Positions 28,293 through 35,360 of a stretch of DNA of 47,194 nt are shown piece after piece; position 1 is the first letter of the stretch, and each line of letters begins with the position of its first letter. A model generated the notes under the pieces. That model was not told where the DNA came from. It searched no databases and was given only the letters and a program-made list of their open reading frames with translations. The position numbers and the translations under genes were made by a program. Source of the DNA: Allorhizocola rhizosphaerae (GTDB lineage: Bacteria; Actinomycetota; Actinomycetes; Mycobacteriales; Micromonosporaceae); contig NZ_QJUG01000044.1 of NCBI RefSeq assembly GCF_003426775.1, positions 1 through 47,194 on the forward strand, written 5' to 3'.

Positions 28293-28991
28293 GTGGCGGA
28301 AGGGCGGGTTGAGCTCAGTGCGCTCGTCAAGCGGGCCAGTGAGCTCAGCCCGCAGGTCGCCGGGCGTGGCGATGACCGCATGCTGCCCGTCACGCCCCCG
28401 CTGCGCGAGTTGTTCCCCGACGGCGGGCTGCGGCGCGGCTCCACCGTCGCCGTGATGCCCGGCTCCTCGCCCGGCTCGACTTCGCTCATGCTCGCCCTGC
28501 TGGCCGCCGCGTCGCAGGCCGGATCGTGGGTGGCCATCGCGGGCGTGCCCGACCTGGGCGCGCTCGCCGCGCACGAGATGGGCATCGCGCTGGACCGCAT
28601 GGCGCTCATCCCACGTCCGGGGGTCTCGTTCGACCGCGTGGTCGCCACGCTGCTGGACGGGTTCGACATCGTGGTCGCCGCGCCGACCGGGGTGGTGCCC
28701 GCGGCCGGTGTGCGCGCCCAGCTCGCCTCGCGCGCCCGGCAGCACGGCTCGGTGCTGGTCCCCTTTGGACCGTTGGCGTGGGACGGCGCCGACATCACCC
28801 TGCGCACGGAAGGGTCGGTGTGGCACGGGCTCGGGTGGGGGCGCGGGCGGCTGCGCACTCGCGAGCTGACGGTCGTCGCGCGGGGCAAGGGTGCCGCGTC
28901 GCGTCCACGCCGGGCCACGCTGTGGCTGCCGCACGCACCCGACGACCTTGCGACGGCTCCAGCCCGTCCCAAGCTCAGCTTGGTCTCATAA
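28293..28991 (+). CDS. imuA: ImuA'-type RecA-like mutasome accessory protein
   Basis: A 232-residue protein resembling the RecA-like accessory subunit that pairs with ImuB and DnaE2 in actinobacterial SOS mutagenesis. The core PPLRELFPDGGLRRGSTVAV is followed by PGSSPGSTSLMLALL, a degenerate Walker A (no GKT), as is usual for ImuA'. ALIPRPGVSFDRVVATLLDG and LRTRELTVVARGKGAA are typical later segments. GTG 28293 sits directly behind a near-perfect LexA box. xthA follows after 16 bases, probably in the same transcript. imuB and dnaE2 lie 7 and 18 kb away. Confidence 0.8.
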   Translation: MAEGRVELSALVKRASELSPQVAGRGDDRMLPVTPPLRELFPDGGLRRGSTVAVMPGSSPGSTSLMLALLAAASQAGSWVAIAGVPDLGALAAHEMGIALDRMALIPRPGVSFDRVVATLLDGFDIVVAAPTGVVPAAGVRAQLASRARQHGSVLVPFGPLAWDGADITLRTEGSVWHGLGWGRGRLRTRELTVVARGKGAASRPRRATLWLPHAPDDLATAPARPKLSLVS

Positions 28992-29007
28992 CGGATATCG
29001 TGGTGCA

Positions 29008-29880
29008 GTGCGGGTGGCGACGTGGAATGTGAATTCGGTCAAGCAGCGCGTGCCCCGGTTCCTGCCGTGGCTGGACGAGCGGCAGCCCGATGTGGTGTGC
29101 CTGCAGGAGACCAAACTGGCCGACACCGCGTTCACAGAGCTGCTCGGCGCCGAGCTCGACCGCCGCGGTTACGAGGTGGCCGTGCATGGTGAGGCGCGGT
29201 GGAACGGGGTGGCGCTCCTGTCCCGCGTGGGGCTCGATGAGGTGGTGGTGGGAATTCCGGATGGGCCGGGCTTCCCGCACCCCGAGGCGCGGGCGATTTC
29301 GGCCACGTGTGGTGGGATCCGGGTGTACTCGGTGTACGTCCCGAACGGCCGCACCCCCGACTCCGACCACTATCAGTACAAGCTTGCCTGGCTGGCCGCG
29401 CTGCACGAGATGGTCGTGGCGGGCCCCGATGACGTGGTCGTGTGCGGCGACATGAACATCGCCCCCACCGACGCCGACGTGTTCGACCCCGACGCCTACA
29501 TCGGCCAGACCCACGTCACGCCGCCCGAGCGGGCCGCGCTCGCCGAGCTGCGGGCGGCCGGGCTGCACGATGTCGTCCGCGACCGCTGGCCGGACAAGCG
29601 GGTGTTCACCTACTGGGACTACCGCGCCGGCATGTTCCATCAAGACCTTGGAATGAGAATCGATTTGGTACTGGCCTCGGTCCCGGTGGCCGGCCGGGTC
29701 AAGGCGGCATGGGTGGACCGGCACGCGCGCAAGGGCACCGGCCCCAGCGACCACGCCCCGGTGATCGTCGATCTGGACGAGGCACCCGACGGCGACATCG
29801 GCCCGGTCGTGCCCCCGCCGTCGGCCCCGTCCCTCAAGCGGGGCAGGAAGCTGCCCCAGTCGAAGGCGCCGCAGAGTTAG
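29008..29880 (+). CDS. xthA: Exodeoxyribonuclease III
   Basis: Apurinic/apyrimidinic endonuclease and 3'-exonuclease of base excision repair. The EEP-fold motifs are present: ATWNVNSVKQR, LQETKL (metal Glu), GDMNIAPTDADV (Asp and Asn), and the final SDHAPVIVDL (catalytic Asp-His). GTG 29008 (VRVATWNVN) is the family start; the open frame continues upstream only through imuA. 290 residues, with a basic C-terminal tail. Expected to be co-transcribed with imuA and thus damage-inducible. Confidence 0.94.
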   Translation: MRVATWNVNSVKQRVPRFLPWLDERQPDVVCLQETKLADTAFTELLGAELDRRGYEVAVHGEARWNGVALLSRVGLDEVVVGIPDGPGFPHPEARAISATCGGIRVYSVYVPNGRTPDSDHYQYKLAWLAALHEMVVAGPDDVVVCGDMNIAPTDADVFDPDAYIGQTHVTPPERAALAELRAAGLHDVVRDRWPDKRVFTYWDYRAGMFHQDLGMRIDLVLASVPVAGRVKAAWVDRHARKGTGPSDHAPVIVDLDEAPDGDIGPVVPPPSAPSLKRGRKLPQSKAPQS

Positions 29881-30070
29881 GCCGGTTCAGGCCGCCGGCG
29901 ACCACTGGGCGGGTGCCTTGCCTTGCCCTGCCCTCCCCTGGCCCGCTTCCGCGGACCCGTCTCCTCCCGGCGAACCGGGACAGTCTAAGCATCGTCCTCT
30001 TCGGCCACGATCGAAGGTCATACCTGGGTTGGATGCCAACGGCCGGCGCGACGCCTAGGCTCGGGCCACC

Positions 30071-30088
30071 ACATAGGACGTCCTATGT
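30071..30088 (+). promoter_or_regulatory. Perfect 18-bp palindrome upstream of the sialidase gene
   Basis: ACATAGGACGTCCTATGT is its own reverse complement. It lies between 18 and 35 bases before the chosen ATG 30106. Size and symmetry suit a GntR/FadR-type dimeric regulator of carbohydrate catabolism. No such regulator gene is adjacent. Confidence 0.75.
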
Positions 30089-30105
30089 CTTCGGAGGCTT
30101 TGTTC

Positions 30106-32583
30106 ATGAGGATTATGCTTGCTTGCGTCACGCTGGTTGCCGCCACGGCCGTGGCCGTCGTGACGCAGGCCGTCCCCAGCGCAGGCGCACTGCCATACAC
30201 CACTTTGTTCAACCGGGGCGAGTTCGGCGCCGTCTGTTATCGCATCCCCGCTTTGCTGCGCACCAAGGAAGGCACGCTGCTCGCGTTCGCGGAGAAACGT
30301 ATCAGCGGGGCCACGTGGTGCAACGACTCCGGGCACATCGACCTGGTGATGCGTCGGTCCATAGACAACGGTCGCACGTGGACGCCGCCGCTGGATCAGC
30401 CGCCGACCGTGGTGCTGGAGGGCACCGATGCCAACCCGGCGGCACCGGCCACGCGGGGCAATCCCGTTCCCGTGCAGGACGAGGAGTCCGGCAACATCAT
30501 CCTGCTGAGCACCTTCAACCCGGCCGAAAACAACGGCATCCGCACGCCCTATGTGCAGACAAGCACCGATGACGGGAGGTCGTTCGGCCCCGCGCGCAGC
30601 CTGGAGAGCGTGATCGACCGGCCGGATTGGCGTTGGTATGCCACGGGTCCCGGGCACGGGATACAACTCAAGCGCGGGCCGCACGCCGGGCGGGTCGTTG
30701 TCGGCACGAGCTTTTCCACCAACACCGGTCGCCATGGTGCGCAACTGGTCTACACCGATGACGGGGGCGAGACGTGGCATGTCGGCGCGCGGGAGATCCG
30801 GCCCGACGACACGATCATTCCGGAGGAGCTGAACCTGTTCGAGCGCAACGACGGGTCGATTTACGCGGCCGCGCGGGACAACTCGGAGTCGTCGACAGGC
30901 ATCAACCGGGCGTTCGCGCAGAGCTTCGACGGCGGGCTCACGTTCGCCGCGCCGTTTGCCAACGTGCCGGGGTTGGTCGCCGACGCGGTGCAGGGGTCGA
31001 CGCTCGTGGTGCGGTCAACGGCCAACGGCGACAAGTACAATCGTGTGCTGTTCACGTCGCCGTCGCATCCGACGTTGCGGCGGGACATGGTGATCCGGTC
31101 GTCGTATGACGAGGGGCGCACGTGGCAGAGTGCCGCCGAGGGAGCCGACGTGACCACTGACACCTTTTCCGGGTACTCGGATATGCAAATGTTGGCAAAC
31201 GGCGAAATCGGGCTCATCTATGAGGGTGGTGCGACGGATGCCCGGGATCAGGTACGATTCGCGCACTTCACTGAGGCCGCGCTGGGCCTGCCGGACGGGC
31301 CGGTCGGTCCGGCCACACCGGATCTGTCCGGGTTGGACAATGACGCCTATCTACGGGGTGGGGCGGGTCTGGTGCACGGACGGTTCGATCAGGCCGTCGA
31401 CCTGGACGGCACCGACGACCACGTGCAGTTGCGCTACGCCGAGTCGCTCGCGTTCGGCGGTGGCGACTTCACGGCGATGACGTGGATCCGTTATGGCGCA
31501 ACGCAAACCGATCAGGCGCTGCTGTGGGCCTATCAGCAGGGCGCGGGGCTGTCTCAGTTTTGGCTGCGCGCCGAGCCGGGCGCCAATCGCATCAGAGGCT
31601 TCATGGAGACGGCCAACGGTAGTGCTCAGGTCGTTTCGACATCGGCCTATGACAACAACGCGTGGCATCATGTTGCGCTGCAACGGTCCGGCGGCACGCT
31701 ACGGTTGTTTGTGGACGGTACACAGGTCGCGTCGGCGGCCGCACCGGCGGGCACGGTCAGCCCGATCCGGCCGTTCCGGGTCTATGCCGGGGCACGGCTG
31801 GACGGCACGCAGCGCCTGGACGGACAGCTCGACGAGCTGCGCATGTACAACCGCGCGCTGACCGCGGCCGAGGTGCGCGACATCTGGCTGGACAACCGGA
31901 TCGACATCGCGGGCGCGGTGCTGCGCCTGCCCTTCACCACGCAGGGCCCGTCCATATCGGACAGTTCGGGCGCGGGCAATCACGCGCTGCGCCGGGGTGG
32001 TTCGTTGCAGGCCGGACGGTTCGGCCAGGCGCTCGTGCTTGACGGGGCCTCCTTCGGTGAAGTGCCGTACTCAAGCTCGCTCAATCTGGGCAGTGGCGAC
32101 TTCACCATCGCGGCGTGGTTCCGTTATGGCGCGAGCCAGAATCGTCAAACCATTCTTTGGGGGTACGCGGTGGGAGCCGCAGGAGGCGCGCAAGTGTGGC
32201 TTCGAGCCCAGCCCGCCGACGGTTCGATCCATGCGTGGGTGGAGACCGATTCCGGCTCGGCGTTGCTCACCACGGCGACCGCGTATGCCGATCATCAGTG
32301 GCATCATGTTGTGCTGCAACGGGTTTCTGGCCAGGTGCAGTTGTCCGTGGACGGCGGGGTTCCTGTCACGGCTATCGCGCCCACCGGATCGGTGACTGCC
32401 GGGCACGGCGGAGGGATCCGGGGCTTCGCGATCGGGCAGAAGCTGGACGGCACCGACCGGTTCGCGGGCTCGCTCGATGAGGTGCGCGTCTGGCGACGCG
32501 CACTGTCCACTACGGAGCTTGCCTCGGTGCGCGAGACCAACGCGGCCCCGGCGGGCAGTGCGGTGCTGCGCCTGCAGTTTTAA
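30106..32583 (+). CDS. Secreted exo-alpha-sialidase with two LamG-like domains
   Basis: Releases terminal sialic acids. The signal peptide MRIMLACVTLVAATAVAVV is followed by a GH33-type six-bladed propeller: YRIPALL (the RIP arginine) and five Asp-box repeats (SIDNGRTW, STDDGRSF, YTDDGGETW, SFDGGLTF, SYDEGRTW). Two concanavalin-like LamG repeats follow, roughly residues 425-610 and 615-820, each with DEL/DEVR endings. ATG 30106 has GGAGG (30093-30097) eight bases upstream; ATG 30085 lies inside the palindrome and is less likely. The gene stands alone; no sialic-acid transport or catabolic genes are in the window. Confidence 0.93.
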   Translation: MRIMLACVTLVAATAVAVVTQAVPSAGALPYTTLFNRGEFGAVCYRIPALLRTKEGTLLAFAEKRISGATWCNDSGHIDLVMRRSIDNGRTWTPPLDQPPTVVLEGTDANPAAPATRGNPVPVQDEESGNIILLSTFNPAENNGIRTPYVQTSTDDGRSFGPARSLESVIDRPDWRWYATGPGHGIQLKRGPHAGRVVVGTSFSTNTGRHGAQLVYTDDGGETWHVGAREIRPDDTIIPEELNLFERNDGSIYAAARDNSESSTGINRAFAQSFDGGLTFAAPFANVPGLVADAVQGSTLVVRSTANGDKYNRVLFTSPSHPTLRRDMVIRSSYDEGRTWQSAAEGADVTTDTFSGYSDMQMLANGEIGLIYEGGATDARDQVRFAHFTEAALGLPDGPVGPATPDLSGLDNDAYLRGGAGLVHGRFDQAVDLDGTDDHVQLRYAESLAFGGGDFTAMTWIRYGATQTDQALLWAYQQGAGLSQFWLRAEPGANRIRGFMETANGSAQVVSTSAYDNNAWHHVALQRSGGTLRLFVDGTQVASAAAPAGTVSPIRPFRVYAGARLDGTQRLDGQLDELRMYNRALTAAEVRDIWLDNRIDIAGAVLRLPFTTQGPSISDSSGAGNHALRRGGSLQAGRFGQALVLDGASFGEVPYSSSLNLGSGDFTIAAWFRYGASQNRQTILWGYAVGAAGGAQVWLRAQPADGSIHAWVETDSGSALLTTATAYADHQWHHVVLQRVSGQVQLSVDGGVPVTAIAPTGSVTAGHGGGIRGFAIGQKLDGTDRFAGSLDEVRVWRRALSTTELASVRETNAAPAGSAVLRLQF

Positions 32584-32665
32584 GCCCGATGGCAACCTCG
32601 CGGCCCATCTGCGCAAGCTGGAAGGAGCGGGCTGGCTACGTCGCCGTGGAGAAGGAGGGCGCCGG
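32584..32665 (+). pseudogene. Remnant of a winged-helix (PF13601-type) regulator
   Basis: DGNLAAHLRKLEGAG then, after a frameshift, YVAVEKE matches the recognition helix and wing of small MarR/ArsR-like regulators. The shift is explained by a tandem duplication GGCTGGCT at 32630-32637: removing one GGCT restores the frame. The start of the gene is missing; the fragment abuts the sialidase stop codon. Confidence 0.7.
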
Positions 32666-32669
32666 CCGA

Positions 32670-33065
32670 GCGAGCGTCCCGAGTCGGTCTACAGGGACTG
32701 CTGGGAAAATCATCGGCGGGTGCGTCGATGAGAATGAGTCCCCGCGGCAGGCCACCGCCCGGTAGGTGAAAGAGGAGCTCGGCAAGACGATCGTCCCGGG
32801 CAGGCTACTGGTGATGGACTGGGTGCCGCCGCGGCCGGGTCGCACCGAGGGGCTGATGTTCGTCTACGACGGCGGGACGCTGACCGAGCGCGACACCGCC
32901 GACATCCATCTGCCGCCCGACGAGCTGCGCAGCTGGGCCTGGTGCGATGAGGCGCAGATCAACGAGCGGATGTCGGAGTTGCTGGCCCGCAGGGTGATCG
33001 CCGCCATGCGCGCCAAGGAGAACGACGTGGTGTACGAGCTGGAGAACGGCTTCCACACCTTCTGA
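32670..33065 (+). pseudogene. NUDIX hydrolase pseudogene, stop codon in the Nudix box
   Basis: The C-terminal 99 residues from GTG 32766 are intact NUDIX sequence (VKEELGKTIVPGRLLVMDWV to ENGFHTF). In the same frame directly upstream is GCVDENESPRQATAR followed by TAG at 32763-32765 and VKEELG. The consensus GX5EX7REUXEEXG demands Glu at exactly this codon, so GAG has become TAG. Further upstream YRDCWE is one frame off, restored by deleting one A from the AAAA run at 32706-32709. So at least one frameshift and one nonsense mutation. A GTG after the stop could start a C-terminal piece, but it lacks the active site. A T-tailed terminator follows. Confidence 0.82.
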
Positions 33066-33080
33066 CCGGGACATGGTAAT

Positions 33081-33114
33081 GCGGTGCCACCCGGTGGGGG
33101 TGGCACCGCGTTTT
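33081..33114 (+). terminator. Intrinsic terminator after the NUDIX pseudogene
   Basis: GCGGTGCCACCC and GGGTGGCACCGC form a 12-base perfect stem with a five-base loop, followed by GTTTT. The best Rho-independent terminator in the window. Confidence 0.88.
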
Positions 33115-33119
33115 GCTGA

Positions 33120-33320
33120 TCAGGCGGCTTTGCCGAACGGCTCGGCGGCTGGCAGGCCGGGCCGGATCGGCACGACCGGCGCGAGCGCCGGCTCTGCCAG
33201 GAGCGTGGCGCCGCCGGATCGGTAGAGGCTGTCGTGGATGCCGTCGGCGTACAGCAGGCCGGTCAGGTCGGCGCGGGCCTTGGCGATCGGGTGCCCGCGC
33301 TGGAACCCGATCCAAGAGTG
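33120..33320 (-). pseudogene. C-terminal fragment of an unidentified protein
   Basis: An open frame without a start codon reads WIGFQRGHPIAKARADLTGL, then YADGIHDSLYRSGGATLL, and ends AAEPFGKAA before TGA at 33120. Codon use looks coding. I do not recognise the family. On the other strand, 33330-33407 reads NVPYMRSTGTGSDPNCGSC before a stop and also looks like a C-terminal stub. Both are cut off near 33325, consistent with a deletion junction. Confidence 0.4.
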
Positions 33321-33460
33321 AACGTGCCCTACATGCGCTCGACCGGCACCGGGTCAGACCCCAACTGTGGCTCCTGCCTCAATCCCATCGTGGAGTTCGA
33401 ATAGGGCGTTTTCTTGGATGGACGGGATGGTGCGGGGCGAGCGAGGGTCTTGGCCCGTCC

Positions 33461-33931
33461 TCATCCAGACGATGGGGTCGCTGGGTCCGTTGCTGTATCT
33501 GACGATTCTGTTCGCGCTGAGCCGGTTTGCCTGACCCGGCGGTAGACCGTGTGGGCCGCCATCATCAGGAGCGCCCCGGCTGGGTACCAGGGCAGGTCGT
33601 TCGGGTCGAATTGGGCGCCAAATACCTGCCGCGCGAGGATGCTTCGTGCCGACAGGTAGCCGGGAACCGGGGTCAGCTGGGACAGTTCCATGAACCAGCT
33701 GAATCCTGTGGCGCCTGCAAAAGCGGCCAACGGCCGGATCGTGGGCCGGGCGAACACGATGACGCCGTACACGACGGAGGTGTACAGGGCGGTGCCGGAC
33801 CAGGCCGCGAGTGCGCCATCGTCGAAAACCCGGATGCCGTACGCGATGCAGAGGCAGACGACGTTGGCGACCACCGCGGCGGTTCTCATGCCGGCAAACG
33901 TATCCGGCATCAGAACCGCTTTGGTGATCAT
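33461..33931 (-). CDS. DUF2809-family membrane protein
   Basis: A 156-residue protein with four hydrophobic helices. The DUF2809 signature is visible: TALYTSVVYGVIVFARPTIR, WFMELSQL, LSARSILARQVFGAQFDPND and LPWYPAGALL. ATG 33931 is the first start; ATG 33910 and 33889 are alternatives. Function unknown for the family. It is the only apparently intact gene within a run of fragments and may be intact by chance. It reads toward the decayed region and ends well clear of other genes. Confidence 0.7.
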   Translation of the reverse strand: MITKAVLMPDTFAGMRTAAVVANVVCLCIAYGIRVFDDGALAAWSGTALYTSVVYGVIVFARPTIRPLAAFAGATGFSWFMELSQLTPVPGYLSARSILARQVFGAQFDPNDLPWYPAGALLMMAAHTVYRRVRQTGSARTESSDTATDPATPSSG

Positions 33932-33942
33932 CGTGTGAAGGT

Positions 33943-34345
33943 TCAGTCGTCTTCGGCGAGCGCCAGTTTCTCCTTACGGCCGAACAGCCTGGGCACAAAC
34001 GGTAGTGCCAGTGCGAGGACGACGGCGAGGATGGGCAGGGTCAGGGTGAGCGGGCGGCGGACGAAGATGGACAGGTCGTTGTCGGCCAGCAGCAGGGCCC
34101 GGCGGAACTGTGTTTCCATCATCGGCCCGAGGATCACGCCAAGGATGACCGGGGCGATCGGGAAGTCGAGGTGGCGCATGAACATTGCCACGACACCGAT
34201 CGCGAAGGCGATGAGGACATCTTCGATGTTGCCGGAAACCGCGTACACGCCAAGGGTCGCGAAGACCAGGATGCCGGTGTAGAGGATGGGCCGCGGGATC
34301 TGGAGCACCTTCACCCAGATCCGGATCATTGACACCCACGCCGAT
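33943..34345 (-). pseudogene. C-terminal fragment of a TctA tripartite tricarboxylate transporter permease
   Basis: MIRIWVKVLQIPRPILYTGI followed by LVFATLGVYAVSGNIEDVLI and LDFPIAPVILGVILGPMMET is the conserved last third of TctA permeases (full length about 500 residues). Only about 130 residues remain. At its 5' side the sequence runs into pectate lyase coding sequence in another frame near 34330-34345, so the fragment is the product of a deletion or recombination. No TctB or TctC is near. Confidence 0.85.
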
Positions 34346-34560
34346 GGTCTTGTTGGAGTTGACCCGCAGCTCCATCCCCTTTGGGCTGATCGTGATGGTG
34401 CCGGCAACGCGTATGACGTAGGGCTCCGCCGCCGTCACGTAGCGGTTGAGGTCGGCCTGGTTGGTGACCGTCACGGTCTGCCCGCCCGCGCCACCGGTGG
34501 TCGGGCCGCGTCCCATGCCGGGCAGCGACGCGAACCCGTCCGGCGTATTGGGCCAGCTCC
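34330..34560 (-). pseudogene. N-terminal-region fragment of a pectate lyase
   Basis: NTPDGFASLPGMGRGPTTGG, then QTVTVTNQADLNRYVTAAEP, YVIRVAGTITISPKGMELRV and NSNKTIGVG match the start of the polysaccharide lyase family 1 catalytic domain. The signal peptide, the rest of the parallel beta-helix and all catalytic residues are missing. It joins the TctA remnant directly at about 34335. Confidence 0.82.
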
Positions 34561-34615
34561 CAGGATAATGTCATCCAGCGAGCGCACAGGTCCCAGGATG
34601 AGAAGCGAGGTTGTC

Positions 34616-35005
34616 ATGGCCGCCCGCGGATCACCGCCGCCGCAGGTGCAGGGCACGGCCGTGCTGCGCCTGCACGGGCGGGAAGTCGCGCACTATGTCT
34701 GGCAGCCCGACGTGCCGCTTGCCACGTCGCCACGGCCCTACCTGCATCCGGTGCGTACGCTGGGCGGCAGCGTGGTCACGGACGCGGCCCCCGACTCGCA
34801 CCCGCACCAGTTCGGCATCAGCATCGCTGCGCCCGACATCGACGGACGCAACTTCTGGGGCGGGCGCAGCTTCGTGGCCGGGCACGGGCCCGCGTGGCTT
34901 GACAACCACGGCATTCAGCGCCACCAGCGGTGGATCCGCCACACCGACACCGAACTGGCCCATCAGCTGCGGTGGATCGACCCGCGGCAGGCCGAGCTGC
35001 TGCGT
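34616..35005 (+). pseudogene. N-terminal fragment of a DUF6807 (PmoA-like) protein
   Basis: From ATG 34616 the frame reads VLRLHGREVAHYVWQPDVPL, then SPRPYLHPVRTLGGSVVTDA, HPHQFGISIAAPDIDGRNFW and WLDNHGIQRHQRWIRHTDTE, the N-terminal half of DUF6807/PmoA-like proteins, which often occur in sugar-catabolism loci. After about 130 residues (LRWIDPRQAELLR) the family match stops at a 24-bp tandem duplication (35003-35050), and the frame runs on into LuxR-like sequence. Confidence 0.78.
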
Positions 35006-35050
35006 GGCGGCGAGGCGCTGGCGGTGCGTGGCGGCGAGGCACTGGCGGAG
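35003..35050 (+). repeat. 24-bp tandem duplication at a fragment junction
   Basis: Two copies (35003-35026 and 35027-35050) differ by two bases and encode RGGEALAV and RGGEALAE. They lie exactly where DUF6807 similarity ends and LuxR-like sequence begins. Confidence 0.8.
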
Positions 35051-35313
35051 CTCGCCCACGCCGGCATGCCAGGCGCGGTGTCTGGTTTGGACGGTCTGGC
35101 AGCTCGCGGGGTGATCCGGCTGTGGCGGCCGCGGTGCTCGCCTGCCAGGGCCTGTCCAACCGGCGGATAGCTGGGCGCCTCGTGGTCGGCGTAGAGACGG
35201 TGGAGTTCCATCTCACCGGTGCCTTCCGCCGGCTCGACGTGTCGACACGCGCTGAGCTGCGGCGGGTCGTGGCAGGGTCGGCGGCGGACGGGATCGAGGA
35301 GCGCTCCAGTTGA
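35051..35313 (+). pseudogene. C-terminal HTH fragment of a LuxR-family regulator
   Basis: LACQGLSNRRIAGRLVVGVE then TVEFHLTGAFRRLDVSTRAE is a complete GerE/LuxR helix-turn-helix, ending SSN-less at GIEERSS. The preceding linker SGLDGLAAR is in a different frame, so a frameshift lies near 35105-35125. The ATPase or receiver part that normally precedes the HTH is missing. The stop overlaps the region just before imuB. Confidence 0.78.
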
Positions 35314-35336
35314 CTGACCCGTGGGTCTGGGAATTG

Positions 35337-35354
35337 GCACAGGTGTTCTATTGT
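35337..35354 (+). promoter_or_regulatory. Probable LexA box and -10 element of imuB
   Basis: GCAC-AGGT-GTTC (35337-35348) has one mismatch to GAAC-N4-GTTC. TATTGT (35349-35354), a TANNNT -10, follows at once and lies six bases before GTG 35361. Same architecture as imuA and dnaE2, with the box slightly further upstream. Confidence 0.6.
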
Positions 35355-35360
35355 GGGAGG

